Assembly (NCBI RefSeq): GCF_015672735.1
Contig: NZ_JADABY010000007.1
Span: 62,001-126,000 of the forward strand
Origin: Citrobacter sp. Res13-Sevr-PEB04-36
GTDB taxonomy: Bacteria > Pseudomonadota > Gammaproteobacteria > Enterobacterales > Enterobacteriaceae
Reading direction: 5' to 3'
Length of the DNA: 64,000 nt
The notes below the pieces were generated by a model. It saw nothing but the letters and a program-made list of their open reading frames with translations, did not search any database and was not told where the DNA came from. The translations under genes and the position numbers were made by a program. This document shows, in pieces, positions 1-10,809 of the stretch (position 1 is its first letter; each line of letters opens with the position of its first letter).

Positions 1-240
1 CAGGAACGGATCGCCCGCCAGACGTTGCCCTACAGGCATTGACGCCGATGTCACCATCACAAAACCAATCGCTGCCAGACCAAACGTCAGCCACAGCAAC
101 ATGCGGTCATACATGATCAGGCTATCCGCGTCTTTATCACGCGACGCCATCACCCAGCCTTTAAGCGCCGCGAAGATCCACGCCAGGACACCCAATCCCG
201 GTACGCGCGGCATTCTCAGACGAGGGAGAGATAAGCGCAT
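1..240 (-). CDS. ftsW: FtsW, peptidoglycan polymerase of the divisome (N-terminal part only)
   Basis: FtsW is the SEDS-family glycosyltransferase that polymerises septal peptidoglycan from lipid II together with FtsI in the inner membrane. Only the first 80 codons lie in the window; the gene runs off the left edge. The visible protein has the cytoplasmic N-terminus beginning [10 protein letters not shown], then the first membrane segment around residues 47-66, followed by [10 protein letters not shown], all typical of the family. The start codon shares one base with the murD stop (TAATG), as expected for translational coupling inside the dcw cluster. Identity is secure from sequence and position; the catalytic region cannot be inspected. 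Confidence 0.95.
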   Translation of the reverse strand, partial: MRLSLPRLRMPRVPGLGVLAWIFAALKGWVMASRDKDADSLIMYDRMLLWLTFGLAAIGFVMVTSASMPVGQRLAGDPFL

Positions 241-1556
241 TAACCCAACTCCTTCGCCAGGCGGGTAAAGACATCACCACGTTGCTCAAAGTTTTTAAAC
301 TGGTCAAGACTGGCACAGGCTGGCGACAGCAACACCATATCGCCCGGTTTAACGCGCGGCGCGAGCAGACGCATCGCCTGCTCCATAGTTTCAGTTTGCT
401 CAGCAACGTCTGGTCGCAGGGCGGCAAGCTGCGCGCCATCGCGGCCAAAACAGTACAAACGAATACGATCGCCGACCAGATAACGACCTAGCGGAGAAAA
501 ATCAGCTGATTTCCCATCACCGCCCAGCAGCAGGTGCAGCGTGCCGTCAACGTGCAGGCCATTCAGCGCCGCTTCAGTGCTGCCGACGTTGGTGGCTTTT
601 GAATCGTTAATCCAACGTACGCCGTTGTGTTCCAGCACAACCTGGAAACGATGCGCCAGGCCGGTAAATGTGGTCAGTGCTTTCAGGCTGGATGCACGCG
701 GCAAGCCCGCAGCATCTGCCAGCGCCAGCGCCGCCAGGGCGTTGGTATAGTTATGCTGGCCGGAAAGCGTCATCTCTTTCACATTCAGAATTTTTTCACC
801 CTTCACCCGCAGCCAGGTTTCGCCCTGCTGGCGGTTCAGGTGATAGTCACCCATATTGATGCCAAAACTCACGCAGCGCTCATCAGCCCCGCGAATCGGC
901 ATCGTCAGCGCATCATCTGCGTTGACCACGCACACTTTCGCGTTCTCATAGACACGCAGTTTCGCTGCACGGTACTGCTGTAATCCAAATGGATAGCGAT
1001 CCATATGATCTTCAGTGACGTTCAGAATAGTCGCCGCCACAGCCTGCAGGCTGGAGGTGGTTTCCAGCTGGAAGCTGGAGAGCTCCAGAACGTACAGCTC
1101 ACGTTCAGCGTCCAGTAGCATCAAAGCAGGCAAACCAATATTGCCGCCGACGCCGACATTCACCCCGGCCGCTTTCGCCATTTCACCAACCAGCGTGGTG
1201 ACGGTGCTTTTACCGTTAGAACCGGTAATCGCCACGATCGGCGCCTGTGCTTCGCGACAGAACAGTTCGATGTCACCAACAATTTCAATCCCGGCATCTG
1301 CAGCCGCACTCAGCGCAGGATGCGCCAGGGCAATACCAGGGCTGGCGACGATTAAATCTGCAGCCAGCAGCCAGTCATCATTCAGGCTGCCGACGTGGCG
1401 CTCAACCGCTTCCGGTAATTTATCGAGACCCGGCGGCGTCATGCGTGTATCCATCACCCGCGGCGTGACACCACGCGCAAGGAAGAAATCAACGCAAGAC
1501 AACCCGGTCAGCCCCAGACCGATAATGACGATTTTTTTACCCTGGTAATCAGCCAT
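240..1556 (-). CDS. murD: UDP-N-acetylmuramoyl-L-alanine:D-glutamate ligase
   Basis: MurD is a cytoplasmic ATP-dependent ligase that adds D-glutamate to UDP-MurNAc-L-alanine, the second step of stem-peptide assembly. The 438-residue product has the family's usual length. It shows an N-terminal Rossmann-like glycine run ([10 protein letters not shown], residues 11-20), the Mur ligase ATP loop GSNGKST at residues 112-118, and the conserved NDSK segment in the central domain. It lies two bases after mraY and overlaps the ftsW start by one base, so it is part of one long polycistronic unit. Confidence 0.98.
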   Translation of the reverse strand: MADYQGKKIVIIGLGLTGLSCVDFFLARGVTPRVMDTRMTPPGLDKLPEAVERHVGSLNDDWLLAADLIVASPGIALAHPALSAAADAGIEIVGDIELFCREAQAPIVAITGSNGKSTVTTLVGEMAKAAGVNVGVGGNIGLPALMLLDAERELYVLELSSFQLETTSSLQAVAATILNVTEDHMDRYPFGLQQYRAAKLRVYENAKVCVVNADDALTMPIRGADERCVSFGINMGDYHLNRQQGETWLRVKGEKILNVKEMTLSGQHNYTNALAALALADAAGLPRASSLKALTTFTGLAHRFQVVLEHNGVRWINDSKATNVGSTEAALNGLHVDGTLHLLLGGDGKSADFSPLGRYLVGDRIRLYCFGRDGAQLAALRPDVAEQTETMEQAMRLLAPRVKPGDMVLLSPACASLDQFKNFEQRGDVFTRLAKELG

Positions 1557-1558
1557 GA

Positions 1559-2641
1559 TTAACGTACCTTCAGCGTTGCCAGGCCAATAAGCACCAGCAT
1601 CAGCGAAATAATCCAGAAGCGCACGATCACGCGCGGTTCCGGCCAGCCTTTCAATTCATAGTGGTGGTGGATCGGCGCCATACGGAAGATGCGCTGTCCG
1701 CGCAGCTTGAAAGAGCCAACCTGCAGGATGACCGACAAGGTTTCCACCACAAACACGCCACCCATAATCACCAGCAGAAACTCCTGGCGCAGCAGCACAG
1801 CAATAATGCCCAGTGCGCCACCCAGAGCCAGCGAACCGACATCGCCCATAAAGACCTGCGCCGGATAAGTGTTAAACCACAGGAAGCCTAATCCAGCCCC
1901 GACAATCGCCGTACAGACAATCACCAACTCCCCCGCATGGCGTAAATACGGAATATGCAGATAGTTGGCAAAGTTCATGTTCCCGGTCGCCCATGCCACC
2001 AGCGCAAAGCCGGCTGCAACGAACACGGTCGGCATAATCGCCAGACCATCAAGGCCGTCGGTCAGGTTGACCGCATTGCCGGTCCCGACAATCACGAAGT
2101 AGGCCAGCAGAACATAGAACAGGCCTAACTGCGGCATGACGTCTTTAAAGAACGGCACCACCAGCTGCGTGGCGGGCGTATCTTTGCCCACCAGATACAG
2201 CGCGAACGCCACACCTAACGCAATCACCGACATCCAGAAGTACTTCCAGCGGGCGATCAGGCCTTTAGTGTCTTTACGCACAACTTTGCGGTAGTCATCG
2301 ACAAAACCAATAATGCCGTAACCCACCAGCACCACCAGCACGCACCAGACGTACGGGTTAGATGGGTAGGCCCACAACAGAACGGAGATAACAATCGCGG
2401 TGAGGATCATAATGCCGCCCATGGTCGGCGTACCACGTTTACTGAAATGCGATTCCGGACCGTCGTTACGCACGACCTGACCGAAAGACATTTTTTGCAG
2501 GCGGGCGATCATACGCGGGCCCATCCACAGCGAGATGAACAGCGCGGTCAGCAGGCTGACGATGGCGCGAAACGTCAGATAGGAAAAGACGTTAAAGCCG
2601 GAATAATATTTGACCAAATGTTCGGCCAGCCAAACTAACAT
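1559..2641 (-). CDS. mraY: Phospho-MurNAc-pentapeptide translocase
   Basis: MraY transfers phospho-MurNAc-pentapeptide from UDP to undecaprenyl phosphate, making lipid I in the inner membrane. The 360-residue protein is strongly hydrophobic with about ten membrane spans. It carries the family's acidic motifs: FVDDYRK around residue 113, NLTDGLDGL near 190 and [12 protein letters not shown] near 265. The histidine-rich loop [12 protein letters not shown] follows near the C-terminus. The start overlaps the end of murF by seven bases, consistent with coupled translation. Length and motifs are complete. Confidence 0.98.
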   Translation of the reverse strand: MLVWLAEHLVKYYSGFNVFSYLTFRAIVSLLTALFISLWMGPRMIARLQKMSFGQVVRNDGPESHFSKRGTPTMGGIMILTAIVISVLLWAYPSNPYVWCVLVVLVGYGIIGFVDDYRKVVRKDTKGLIARWKYFWMSVIALGVAFALYLVGKDTPATQLVVPFFKDVMPQLGLFYVLLAYFVIVGTGNAVNLTDGLDGLAIMPTVFVAAGFALVAWATGNMNFANYLHIPYLRHAGELVIVCTAIVGAGLGFLWFNTYPAQVFMGDVGSLALGGALGIIAVLLRQEFLLVIMGGVFVVETLSVILQVGSFKLRGQRIFRMAPIHHHYELKGWPEPRVIVRFWIISLMLVLIGLATLKVR

Positions 2642-3993
2642 GTTCCATTCTCCTGTAATGCGCGTACTACCTCTTCCATGGCGGCACTACGTGAACCCTT
2701 CACTAAAATCGTCATCACCTGATGCTCGGCAATCAATGTCTTAAGATGCGCGGCCAACGCGGGTTTATCCGCAAAATGTTCACCAACGCCGCTGGCATCG
2801 CTGATTGCCTGACTCAGTTTTCCTGTACTCAATACGCAGTCAATACCCGCAGCCTTCGCAGCCATACCTACCTGAACGTGACAGGCTTCGCTTTCCGCGC
2901 CAAGCTCTGCCATATCGCCCACCACCAGCACGCGATAGCCCGGCATTTCAGACAGTACCTGTACCGCGGCAGTCATCGAACCAACATTGGCGTTATAGGA
3001 GTCGTCCAGCAGCAGCTGATTTTCTGCAAGCGGGATCGGGAACAGACGCCCCGGCACCGCATGTAACTCTTTCAGGCCAGCTTTAACCGCTTCGTGCGTC
3101 GCGCCAACCGCCATGGAGAGTGCGGTGGCAGCCAGGGCATTGGCAATGTTGTGACGGCCCGGTAACGGCAGCAGAACATCAATAGTGCCGGTCGGTGTGT
3201 GCAGCGTAAATTCGGTGCCGTGCGACGTGACATGAATGTTGGTAGCAGAAAAATCGCTGTTGGCCGCGTTCGGCGAGAAGCGCCAGACGGTGCGCTCGCC
3301 AATAATGCGCTGCCAGTTCAACCAGTCGTTATTATCAGCATTCAAAATGGCGATACCGTTTTCCGACAGGCCAGTAAAGATTTCGCCTTTCGCTTTGGCG
3401 ACACCCGCCAGAGAACCGAACCCTTCCAGGTGAGCCGCCGCCAGATTATTCACCAGCGCCGCTTCCGGACGCGTCAACCCGACGGTCCAGGCAATCTCAC
3501 CCTGGTGGTTGGCACCAAGCTCAATCACCGCATAATCATAATCGTTGTTCAGTCGCAGCAGCGTCATCGGTACGCCGATGTCGTTGTTCAGATTTCCGGC
3601 GGTATATAAGGTGTTCCCGCACTGGCTGAGAATCGCGGCGGTCATCTCTTTGACAGAAGTTTTACCGGATGAACCGGTCAACGCCACCACGCGGGCCGGA
3701 ACCTGAGCGCGCACCCACGCCGCCAGCTCGCCAAATGCCAGGCGCGTGTCCTTCACAATTACCTGCGGCAGAGAGACGTCCAGCGGGCGACTGACCAGCA
3801 GCGCCCCTGCCCCGTTATCCTTCGCCTGTTGGGCAAAATCATGGGCGTCGAATCGTTCACCTTTCAGCGCGACAAACAGGCAGCCCGGTGTAACTTTACG
3901 CGTATCGGTGGTGACCGCATCAAGGGTCAGGTCGCCCCCTTTCAGTTCGCCAGCGAGGATCTCCGCCAACTGGCTGAGCGTTACGCTAATCAT
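2635..3993 (-). CDS. murF: UDP-MurNAc-tripeptide:D-alanyl-D-alanine ligase
   Basis: MurF adds the D-Ala-D-Ala dipeptide to UDP-MurNAc-tripeptide, the last cytoplasmic step of precursor synthesis. The 452-residue protein has the Mur ligase ATP loop GSSGKTS at residues 107-113, the central-domain pattern NLNNDIGVP and the [10 protein letters not shown] segment, then a C-terminal domain with [11 protein letters not shown]. It overlaps murE by four bases (ATGA type) and mraY by seven. Gene order murE-murF-mraY-murD is the standard enteric dcw order. Confidence 0.98.
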   Translation of the reverse strand: MISVTLSQLAEILAGELKGGDLTLDAVTTDTRKVTPGCLFVALKGERFDAHDFAQQAKDNGAGALLVSRPLDVSLPQVIVKDTRLAFGELAAWVRAQVPARVVALTGSSGKTSVKEMTAAILSQCGNTLYTAGNLNNDIGVPMTLLRLNNDYDYAVIELGANHQGEIAWTVGLTRPEAALVNNLAAAHLEGFGSLAGVAKAKGEIFTGLSENGIAILNADNNDWLNWQRIIGERTVWRFSPNAANSDFSATNIHVTSHGTEFTLHTPTGTIDVLLPLPGRHNIANALAATALSMAVGATHEAVKAGLKELHAVPGRLFPIPLAENQLLLDDSYNANVGSMTAAVQVLSEMPGYRVLVVGDMAELGAESEACHVQVGMAAKAAGIDCVLSTGKLSQAISDASGVGEHFADKPALAAHLKTLIAEHQVMTILVKGSRSAAMEEVVRALQENGTC

Positions 3994-5477
3994 GCGATCA
4001 CCCCCAACAGGCGAGCGGCCGTCACGCGATCAGAATAGTCGAGGCGATGCGCGCCGACGATCTGGTAATCTTCGTGGCCTTTACCGGCCAACAGTACAAC
4101 GTCGTTTTCTTTCGCCTGCATAATGGCGTTAGTCACCGCTTCAGCGCGGCCTTCCATCACCTTCGCGTGCCCGGCATCCAGCATACCAGCCAGAATGTCG
4201 TTAATAATGGCGCGCGGCTCTTCAGTGCGCGGATTGTCATCGGTAACCACCACGATATCGGCGAACTCTTCCGCGATAGCGCCCATCAGTGGACGCTTGC
4301 CTTTGTCGCGATCGCCGCCGCAGCCAAAGACGCACCACAGCTTACCGGTGCAGTGCAGGCGTGCCGCCTGCAGCGCTTTTTCCAACGCATCCGGCGTGTG
4401 GGCATAATCCACCACTACCGTCGTTTTGCCCGGCGCGCTGAACACTTCCATACGCCCACAAACTGGCTGCAAACGTGCCGCCGTTTTCAGTAAATCCGTC
4501 AACGGATACCCTAATGCCAGCAGCGTTGCCAGTGCCAGCAGCAGATTACTGACGTTGAAGGCACCCATCAGGCGGCTTTCAATTTCACCGTCACCCCAGG
4601 ACGAGGTAAAGCGGATTGTCGCGCCGCTGTCGTGATAGTTCACCTCAATCGCTTTCAGCCAGCGACCGTGGCAGTTCGGATTAATATGGTCTTCCATCGA
4701 AACGGCGACCGCATCCGGCAATTTTGCCAGCCAGCGTCGACCAACTTCATCATCTGCATTGACAATGGCCTGACCGCAATGGTGCGTGGAGTACAGTAGC
4801 CACTTCGCGGCTTCGTAATGTTCCATATCGCCGTGATAGTCGAGATGGTCACGGCTTAAGTTGGTAAATACCGACGCGGCAAACTTCAACGCCGCCACGC
4901 GATGCTGAACCAGACCGTGGGATGACACTTCCATCGCGCCTAACGTGGCGCCCTGCTCAACCAGTCCCGCCAGCACATGCTGGACATCAACGGCTGAACC
5001 GGTGGTATTTTCTGTCGGGATCACTTTGCCCAGCAGGCCATTGCCCACCGTCCCCATCACAGCACTGGTTTCGCCCAACAATTGGCTCCACTGCGCCAGC
5101 AATTGGGTGGTCGTGGTTTTTCCGTTGGTGCCAGTTACGCCCACCAGACGCATAGTTTCAGAGGGCTCGTGGTAAAAGCGGCCCGCCAGTGCTGATAAAC
5201 GTTCGTTAAGCTGGCTCAGATAGATAACCGGTACGCCGTGCATTTCACGGATTTCACCGTCGGTTGCCTCATCTTTTGCCTCTGCAATAATGGCAGCCAC
5301 ACCTTGCGCTATCGCCTGCGGGATATATCGACGCCCGTCCGCCTGATGACCTGGCACTGCCACAAAGAGATCGCCCGATGCAGCCACACGGCTGTCGAGC
5401 GTCATCTCCCGCAGTGCTCGCTCCGGTGCTCCTGGCACCCATGGAGCAAGAAGGTCGCGCAAATTACGATCTGCCAC
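3990..5477 (-). CDS. murE: UDP-MurNAc-L-Ala-D-Glu:meso-diaminopimelate ligase
   Basis: MurE adds the third stem-peptide residue. The 495-residue protein has the ATP loop GTNGKTT at residues 116-122 and the C-terminal DDNPRTEEP motif. In this family DNPR marks enzymes selecting meso-diaminopimelate rather than lysine, as expected for a Gram-negative wall. The start lies inside the end of ftsI, with a 14-base overlap, an unusually large overlap that is common at this junction in enterics. No deviation from family length was seen. Confidence 0.98.
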   Translation of the reverse strand: MADRNLRDLLAPWVPGAPERALREMTLDSRVAASGDLFVAVPGHQADGRRYIPQAIAQGVAAIIAEAKDEATDGEIREMHGVPVIYLSQLNERLSALAGRFYHEPSETMRLVGVTGTNGKTTTTQLLAQWSQLLGETSAVMGTVGNGLLGKVIPTENTTGSAVDVQHVLAGLVEQGATLGAMEVSSHGLVQHRVAALKFAASVFTNLSRDHLDYHGDMEHYEAAKWLLYSTHHCGQAIVNADDEVGRRWLAKLPDAVAVSMEDHINPNCHGRWLKAIEVNYHDSGATIRFTSSWGDGEIESRLMGAFNVSNLLLALATLLALGYPLTDLLKTAARLQPVCGRMEVFSAPGKTTVVVDYAHTPDALEKALQAARLHCTGKLWCVFGCGGDRDKGKRPLMGAIAEEFADIVVVTDDNPRTEEPRAIINDILAGMLDAGHAKVMEGRAEAVTNAIMQAKENDVVLLAGKGHEDYQIVGAHRLDYSDRVTAARLLGVIA

Positions 5478-7230
5478 CTGTCGCCTCGCCTTGATTATTC
5501 ACAAATTCACTTTTATCGCCCGTTGCCAGCGCATCCGGTTCGATGTTCATGGTGCGCAGTACGCCGCCCATGATGGCACCGAAGACCGGCGCGGAAACGG
5601 CGCCACCGTAGTATTTACCCGCCTGCGGGTCGTTGATAACAACCACCAGCGCAAAGCGCGGCTGACTCGCAGGCGCAACGCCTGCGGTATAAGCAATGTA
5701 TTTGTTGATGTAGCGGCCATCTGGCCCTACTTTTTTCGCCGTACCGGTTTTAATGGCGATGCGATAGCCTTTAATCGCCGCCTTCACGCCGCCGCCGCCG
5801 GGCAGTGCCACGCTTTCCATCATATGAACGACGGTCCGTACGGTAGATTCCGGGAAGATACGCTCACCCGGAACAGGAGGATCAACTTTGGTAATCGATA
5901 GCGGGCGATAAACGCCATAGCTGCCGATCGTTGCGTAGACTCGCGCTAACTGTAACGGGGTTACCATTAGCCCATAGCCGAAAGAGAAGGTGGCCCTCTC
6001 TATGTCAGACCACCGTTGTTTTTGAGGATATAAGCCACTGCGTTCTCCGACCAACCCCAAATTGGTCGCTTTTCCCAGCCCAAAACGTGAGTAAGTGTCT
6101 ACTAACGCTGAGGACGGCATCGCTAACGCCAGCTTGGAAACACCGACGTTACTCGACTTCTGTAGTACCCCGGTCAGGGTCAATTCGCTATAACGCGCCA
6201 CGTCTTTGATTTCGTGACCATTAATTCGATAGGGGATAGTGTTCAGCACGGTGTTTTCACGCACCACGCCGCGCTGCAGTGCAGTCATCACCACCATCGG
6301 TTTAACCGTTGACCCCGGTTCAAACACGTCGGTGATGGTACGGTTACGCATGACATCTTTTTGCGTGCCTGAAAGATTATTTGGGTTATAGGATGGGCTG
6401 TTAGCCATCGCCAGCACTTCGCCGGTGTTCACATCTACCAGCACGGCGCTGCCTGATTCTGCTTTGTTAAACGCGACGGCGTTGTTCAGTTCGCGATAGA
6501 CCAGCGCCTGCAAGCGCTCATCAATACTCAGCGCCAGGTTATGCGCCGCCTGACTGTCCGTTGAAGAAATATCTTCAATCACGCGGCCATAGCGGTCTTT
6601 ACGCACCACGCGTTCGCCAGGCTGGCCGGTGAGCCACTTATCAAAACTCTTCTCAACGCCTTCAATACCCTGGCTGTCGACGTTAGTAAAACCAATGAGG
6701 TGAGCGGTCACTTCCCCGGAAGGATAGTAACGGCGGGATTCTTCGCGCAGATGAATCCCCGGTAGCTTCAGTTTTTTGATGTAGTCGGCCATGTCAGGGT
6801 TAACCTGACGTGCGAGGTAGATAAAGCGCCCTTTAGGGTTGGCGTTAATGCGAGAAGCCAGCTGGTCAAGCGGGAGATTCAACGCGGTCGACAGCGCTCG
6901 CCAGCGTTCGCCGACGCTCACGCCGCCCGCATCATGCACTTCTTTCGGATCGGCCCAGATAGCCTTCACCGGCACGCTCACCGCCAGCGGACGACCGGAG
7001 CGGTCGGTAATCATCCCGCGCGACGTAGAGACTTCCTGAACACGCAGGGAACGCATGTCACCCTGACGCACCAGCATGTCAGGCGCAATAATTTGCAGCC
7101 AGGCAACGCGTCCCAGCAGGAAGCACAGCGCCAGCAAAATACAGCCGCACAGTAACGCAAAACGCCAACTGATAAAGTTGGCTTGTTCTTCCTGGCGTTT
7201 TGGTTTGAGCGTCTTTGCCGCTGCTTTCAT
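5464..7230 (-). CDS. ftsI: Penicillin-binding protein 3, septal transpeptidase
   Basis: FtsI cross-links septal peptidoglycan and is the partner of FtsW. The 588-residue protein has a short basic cytoplasmic N-terminus and one membrane anchor (about residues 24-44, [20 protein letters not shown]). A pedestal domain and a C-terminal transpeptidase domain follow. The three catalytic motifs are present in order: STVK at about residue 307, SSN at about 359 and KTGT at about 494. The gene starts 15 bases after ftsL and overlaps murE by 14. E. coli makes an ORF-internal RNA from this gene (FtsO); I could not judge whether it exists here. Confidence 0.98.
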   Translation of the reverse strand: MKAAAKTLKPKRQEEQANFISWRFALLCGCILLALCFLLGRVAWLQIIAPDMLVRQGDMRSLRVQEVSTSRGMITDRSGRPLAVSVPVKAIWADPKEVHDAGGVSVGERWRALSTALNLPLDQLASRINANPKGRFIYLARQVNPDMADYIKKLKLPGIHLREESRRYYPSGEVTAHLIGFTNVDSQGIEGVEKSFDKWLTGQPGERVVRKDRYGRVIEDISSTDSQAAHNLALSIDERLQALVYRELNNAVAFNKAESGSAVLVDVNTGEVLAMANSPSYNPNNLSGTQKDVMRNRTITDVFEPGSTVKPMVVMTALQRGVVRENTVLNTIPYRINGHEIKDVARYSELTLTGVLQKSSNVGVSKLALAMPSSALVDTYSRFGLGKATNLGLVGERSGLYPQKQRWSDIERATFSFGYGLMVTPLQLARVYATIGSYGVYRPLSITKVDPPVPGERIFPESTVRTVVHMMESVALPGGGGVKAAIKGYRIAIKTGTAKKVGPDGRYINKYIAYTAGVAPASQPRFALVVVINDPQAGKYYGGAVSAPVFGAIMGGVLRTMNIEPDALATGDKSEFVNNQGEATGGRS

Positions 7231-7245
7231 GCGTCGCGTTTATCC

Positions 7246-7611
7246 TTATTTTTGTACTACGATATTTTCTTGTGAGGGATCCACATGCTGCAACTGCAGC
7301 TTTTCCGTTGCGATCCGTTCAACACGGCTATGATCACCGAGAGCGTTCTCCTCAAGGATCAAGTTACGCCATTCGATATCCAGCGCATCGCGTTCCAGAA
7401 CTAACTGTTCGCGCTGTGCAGTCAGCAACCGTGTATGGTGCGCGGTCGTCACGACGGTGACCGCCGTCAAAATAATGCAAATGAACAGGCAGAGTGGCAG
7501 CTTCCCGAACCGCAAAAGATCGTCACCGATCACGCCAGGCAAGGCATGGCGCTCGTTACTTCCTATCGATCCTTTAACTTTGCTGAGGGCTTCTGTCACT
7601 CTGCTGATCAT
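7246..7611 (-). CDS. ftsL: Cell division protein FtsL
   Basis: FtsL is a small bitopic division protein that forms a complex with FtsB and FtsQ and activates FtsWI. The 121-residue product has a cytoplasmic head, one membrane segment around residues 38-57 ([18 protein letters not shown]) and a periplasmic leucine-repeat coiled coil ([19 protein letters not shown]). It overlaps rsmH by four bases and precedes ftsI by 15. Small size, topology and position all agree. Confidence 0.96.
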   Translation of the reverse strand: MISRVTEALSKVKGSIGSNERHALPGVIGDDLLRFGKLPLCLFICIILTAVTVVTTAHHTRLLTAQREQLVLERDALDIEWRNLILEENALGDHSRVERIATEKLQLQHVDPSQENIVVQK

Positions 7612-8549
7612 GCGTTCGTCCTCTCTGCAATACGCAGAACTGAACTACGGGCACGAGGATTTTCTGCGACCTCTTCTTCACCCGGCATCAACTTGCCTAA
7701 TGCTCTCAACTCACGGCCGCCCAGCTTTTGGATCTGCGCTTCAGTCATCGGGATCCCCGCCGGAACCTGAGGACCGCGACTTTGTTCGCGCATAAAGCGC
7801 TTCACAATACGGTCTTCAAGCGAGTGGAAACTGATTACCGAAAGGCGTCCACCTGGAGCCAGCACGCTGAGCGAGCTTTTTAGCGCCTGCTCTATCTCCT
7901 CCAGTTCACTGTTCACCCAAATGCGCACCGCCTGGAAGGTACGGGTCGCGGGATGTTTGAATTTGTCTTTTACCGGCATGGCCGCCGCAATGACTTCCGC
8001 CAGTTGTTTGGTGCGAGTCATCGGTTCAACGCGGTTGCGCTCGACGATGGCGCGAGCAATGCGTTTACCGAAGCGTTCTTCGCCAAAGGTTTTAATCACC
8101 CAGGCAATATCTGCTTCATCTGCCGTTTGCAGCCATTCGGCGGCTGACTGACCGCGCGTCGGATCCATGCGCATGTCCAGCGGACCATCACGCATAAACG
8201 AAAAACCACGCTCCGCATCGTCAAGCTGCGGAGAAGACACGCCAAGATCGAGGAGGATGCCATCGATCTTGCCGGTAAGCCCGCGCTCGCTCACGTACTC
8301 AGCCAGCGCAGAGAAAGGTCCATGGATAATGGAGAAGCGGGGATCGTTAATAGTCTGGGCTACAGCAATTGCCTGCGGATCGCGATCGATAGCCAGCAAG
8401 CGCCCCTCTTCACCAAGCTGCGAGAGGATCAGACGTGAGTGACCGCCGCGACCAAATGTCCCGTCAATGTAGATGCCGTCCGGACGAATATTCAGACCGT
8501 TTACGGCCTCATCCAGCAACACCGTTGTATGTTTAAAATTTTCCATCAT
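7608..8549 (-). CDS. rsmH: 16S rRNA m4C1402 methyltransferase RsmH (MraW)
   Basis: RsmH methylates N4 of C1402 in 16S rRNA using S-adenosylmethionine. I chose the [10 protein letters not shown] start, which gives 313 residues as in E. coli. The reading frame stays open 43 codons further upstream, but that extension overlaps mraZ in another frame and looks non-coding. Visible motifs are the SAM-binding loop [10 protein letters not shown] near residue 33 and the conserved [11 protein letters not shown] and [15 protein letters not shown] segments. The gene begins one base after the mraZ stop and overlaps ftsL by four. Confidence 0.97.
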   Translation of the reverse strand: MMENFKHTTVLLDEAVNGLNIRPDGIYIDGTFGRGGHSRLILSQLGEEGRLLAIDRDPQAIAVAQTINDPRFSIIHGPFSALAEYVSERGLTGKIDGILLDLGVSSPQLDDAERGFSFMRDGPLDMRMDPTRGQSAAEWLQTADEADIAWVIKTFGEERFGKRIARAIVERNRVEPMTRTKQLAEVIAAAMPVKDKFKHPATRTFQAVRIWVNSELEEIEQALKSSLSVLAPGGRLSVISFHSLEDRIVKRFMREQSRGPQVPAGIPMTEAQIQKLGGRELRALGKLMPGEEEVAENPRARSSVLRIAERTNA

Positions 8550-8550
8550 C

Positions 8551-9009
8551 TTATAGAGACAAATCCTGCAATCGTTCCGACAGCGCGCCGGTAACAGATT
8601 GCTCAGCGTCGATATCTTCCTTGACCTGTTGATACCAGGTCGTTTCATCCCACAGCTCAAATTTGTTGAACTGCCCAACCAGCATCACTTCTTTCGTTAA
8701 CCCTGCATGCTGTCGCAGAATCGGAGCTATCAGTAATCGACCAGCGCTATCCATCTGACATTCACTGGCATGCCCCAACAGCAAGCGCTGTACGCGGCGC
8801 TCAACCGGATTCATGCTGGACAGACGAGATAGCTTCTGCTCGATAATTTCCCATTCAGGCAGGGGGTAAAGCAGCAGGCACGGGTGATGGATGTCAATGG
8901 TGCAAACCATTTGACCGGTAGCACTCTCGAGCAGTTGATCCCGATACCGGGTAGGCACAGATAAGCGCCCTTTACTGTCGAGATTAACTAACGTCGCTCC
9001 CCGGAACAT
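8551..9009 (-). CDS. mraZ: MraZ, transcriptional repressor of the dcw cluster
   Basis: MraZ is an AbrB/SpoVT-fold DNA-binding protein that represses its own operon. I chose the [10 protein letters not shown] start, giving 152 residues; an upstream in-frame ATG would add 12 residues and lies inside the operator repeats. Both swapped-hairpin modules keep the family DxxxR pattern: DSKGR at residues 11-15 and DSAGR near 87-91. It is the first gene of the 9-kb dcw unit and is followed after one base by rsmH. Confidence 0.97.
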   Translation of the reverse strand: MFRGATLVNLDSKGRLSVPTRYRDQLLESATGQMVCTIDIHHPCLLLYPLPEWEIIEQKLSRLSSMNPVERRVQRLLLGHASECQMDSAGRLLIAPILRQHAGLTKEVMLVGQFNKFELWDETTWYQQVKEDIDAEQSVTGALSERLQDLSL

Positions 9010-9017
9010 GCCAGTCT

Positions 9018-9091
9018 CACCCCCGATTACCACTTTGTCCCACAAAATCCCACTTATAAGGAGTTTACGGAGCGGAGGAAAACCTTGTCAA
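9018..9091 (-). promoter_or_regulatory. mra promoter and MraZ operator
   Basis: On the minus strand a TTGACA -35 (9086-9091) and a TAAACT -10 (9062-9067) are separated by 18 bp. Immediately downstream are direct repeats of GTGGGA type with a 10-bp period. Two good copies read on the plus strand as tcccac at 9048-9053 and 9038-9043, a degenerate third (taccac) lies at 9028-9033, and a G-rich stretch at 9018-9024 may be a fourth. MraZ of E. coli binds this kind of 10-bp-spaced repeat between promoter and start codon, so this is the expected autoregulatory site. Confidence 0.8.
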
Positions 9092-9569
9092 GCAAGTCAC
9101 GGCGCTTAGCGGAGCAAAAAACCCAATGTTTACGGCTAATATCAGCGTTGAACAAATTCCGTACAGCGAACGAAGCAAATTAACGTCATGAATATTTGTA
9201 AGAAAAAAATCCAACAACTCATCATTGTTTAAAACAACTCAATATCATCTCAAGAAAATATAAAGTGTCAGTTTGCGACGCGAGCGGCATTTTAGGACAA
9301 TATGCAGCGAGATAACAGTACCAGTTAATCGGTCTGTACGCCTTGTAGTACCAAGGCAGGCGAGAAAAATCTGCAATACAGAAGCAAAGTGTTTGTTAAT
9401 TCGGCAATTCCATACAACCATGTAACAAAACAATACAACCGTAACGCGTAGTTACGTATCAATAACGTAAAAATGGTGGGTCGTGTTTTAAATCGAGATA
9501 TTTAAAATATTCAATTTCAGACAATTCCAAAGAATATTCTTAAATATAATGAGGTTATTTCTGATAATT
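9092..9569. other. AT-rich intergenic region between mraZ and cra, no gene seen
   Basis: About 480 bases upstream of the mra promoter and downstream of the cra terminator. I see A/T-rich sequence with no open frame having a convincing ribosome site. A 62-codon minus-strand frame at 9245-9433 is unsupported. No recognisable repeat or regulatory motif stands out. A gap of similar size exists at this place in E. coli. Confidence 0.6.
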
Positions 9570-9574
9570 GAATA

Positions 9575-9610
9575 AATGGTCGCGCCAGAAGGTTATCGCC
9601 TTCCGGCGCG
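9575..9610 (-). terminator. Probable cra terminator
   Basis: A 12-bp stem, cgcgccagaagg/ccttccggcgcg with one mismatch and a 6-base loop, lies at 9581-9610, about 15 bases after the cra stop. On the minus strand it is followed by ACCATTTATT, a weak U-rich run, so termination may be partial. Confidence 0.65.
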
Positions 9611-9624
9611 TCCAGCAGAGCAAC

Positions 9625-10629
9625 TTAGCTCCGGCTGAGAATACCGCGGCGATACAGATTACGTCGGATCCGCGTCAGACCTGGTTTTGGCTTACGCGGC
9701 TCATCCAGACTGGCCAGCACGATTTCCAGTACGCGTTCGGCGACATCGCGATGACGCTGCGCCACCGCCAGCACCGGGCACTGCAGGAAGTCGAGCAGCT
9801 CATGGTCGCCAAAAGTCGCAATGGCAAGATCGGACGGTAACTGTCCGTCGCGACGTAATGTCACATCCATCACTCCCTGTAGCAACGCAAATGAGGTGGT
9901 AAACAACGCCTGCGGCATCGGGTGAGTTTCCAACCATTTATCAAACAGCTGTGCGGCGGCCTCCCGCTCATAGCTGTTGGCATACAGGAAATTCACTTCA
10001 CGCGGATCGTCCTTCCACGCGGTACGGAAACCCTGTTCACGCAGGAAACTGACGGATAATTCCGGCAGAGCGCCGAGATAAAGGACGGTATCAGCCGGGA
10101 ACTTACGCAATTCCTCCGCCAGCATTTCTGCATCGTCCTGATCGGCCCCGACGACGCTGGTGAAATGTTCACGATCCAGCGCACGGTCTAATGCCACTAT
10201 CGGGAATGCACTGTTGGCCCAGCGCTGGTAGAACGGATGCTCCGGCGGCAAAGAGGTCGACACAATGATGGCATCAACCTGGCGTTGTAACAGGTGCTCA
10301 ATACAGCGCATTTCGTTATCTGGCTGATCTTCTGAACACGCAATCAGCAGTTGATAGCCGCGCTGACGCGCCTGGCGCTCCAGGTAGTTGGCTATCCGGG
10401 TATAACTTGTGTTCTCAAGATCCGGGATCACCAGCCCAATAGAACGTGTGCGTCCAGCACGTAGCCCGGCGGCCACAGCATTTGGGTGGTAATTATGCTC
10501 ACGCACCACCGCCATGACTTTTTCAACCGTTTTGTCGCTTACGCGATATTGCTTTGCTTTGCCATTAATAACGTAGCTTGCAGTCGTTCGCGAAACGCCG
10601 GCCAGCCGAGCGATTTCATCCAGTTTCAC
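9625..10629 (-). CDS. cra: Cra (FruR), catabolite repressor/activator
   Basis: Cra is the LacI-family regulator that senses fructose 1-phosphate (and fructose 1,6-bisphosphate) and switches carbon flow between glycolysis and gluconeogenesis. I chose the GTG start of [11 protein letters not shown], giving 334 residues as in E. coli; 16 codons upstream remain open but lack the family N-terminus. The helix-turn-helix is at residues 1-20 and the hinge helix [13 protein letters not shown] near 48-60. A periplasmic-binding-protein-like effector domain follows. The gene is downstream of ilvIH and of a probable fruL leader ORF and ends before a hairpin at 9581-9610. Confidence 0.97.
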   Translation of the reverse strand: MKLDEIARLAGVSRTTASYVINGKAKQYRVSDKTVEKVMAVVREHNYHPNAVAAGLRAGRTRSIGLVIPDLENTSYTRIANYLERQARQRGYQLLIACSEDQPDNEMRCIEHLLQRQVDAIIVSTSLPPEHPFYQRWANSAFPIVALDRALDREHFTSVVGADQDDAEMLAEELRKFPADTVLYLGALPELSVSFLREQGFRTAWKDDPREVNFLYANSYEREAAAQLFDKWLETHPMPQALFTTSFALLQGVMDVTLRRDGQLPSDLAIATFGDHELLDFLQCPVLAVAQRHRDVAERVLEIVLASLDEPRKPKPGLTRIRRNLYRRGILSRS

Positions 10630-10689
10630 AATTGCCCCTTGCGTAAAATGTACCAACCATAACCTTTGAGATGGCATGGGTTAAATTTA

Positions 10690-10779
10690 TTAACATCTAA
10701 GCGCAGAATAATGACTGCGGCAACCGCTTTTGTCTCTGGTTACTGCTGATTTCGCAAAAAAAAGCCCAACCGGTAGCAT
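10690..10779 (-). CDS. fruL: Probable fruL leader peptide upstream of cra
   Basis: A 29-codon frame, ATG to TAA, lies between ilvH and cra. It encodes LFFAKSAVTRDKSGCRS internally. As I remember it, E. coli FruL contains AFFAKSVGTWNKSSCRS and occupies the same place, so the central block FFAKS-V-T--KS-CRS is conserved in frame. The N-terminus (MLPVG) and the C-terminal tail differ: the E. coli stop after CRS is replaced by a short read-on. The ATG lies inside the hairpin of the ilvIH terminator. No good ribosome site precedes it, so translation is uncertain. Confidence 0.5.
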   Translation of the reverse strand: MLPVGLFFAKSAVTRDKSGCRSHYSALRC

Positions 10780-10785
10780 TGGGCT
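10756..10785 (-). terminator. Rho-independent terminator of ilvIH
   Basis: On the minus strand the stem AGCCCAA/TTGGGCT (10779-10785 with 10763-10769) has a 9-base loop and is followed by a run of eight U. It lies 25 bases after the ilvH stop. The loop contains the ATG of the fruL candidate. Confidence 0.85.
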
Positions 10786-10809
10786 CGCGAATTAATAGCA
10801 GGGTCATGA

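Noticed and set aside
9245-9433. 62-codon minus-strand frame between mraZ and cra
   Set aside because: No ribosome site, no similarity that I recognise, A/T-rich spacer.
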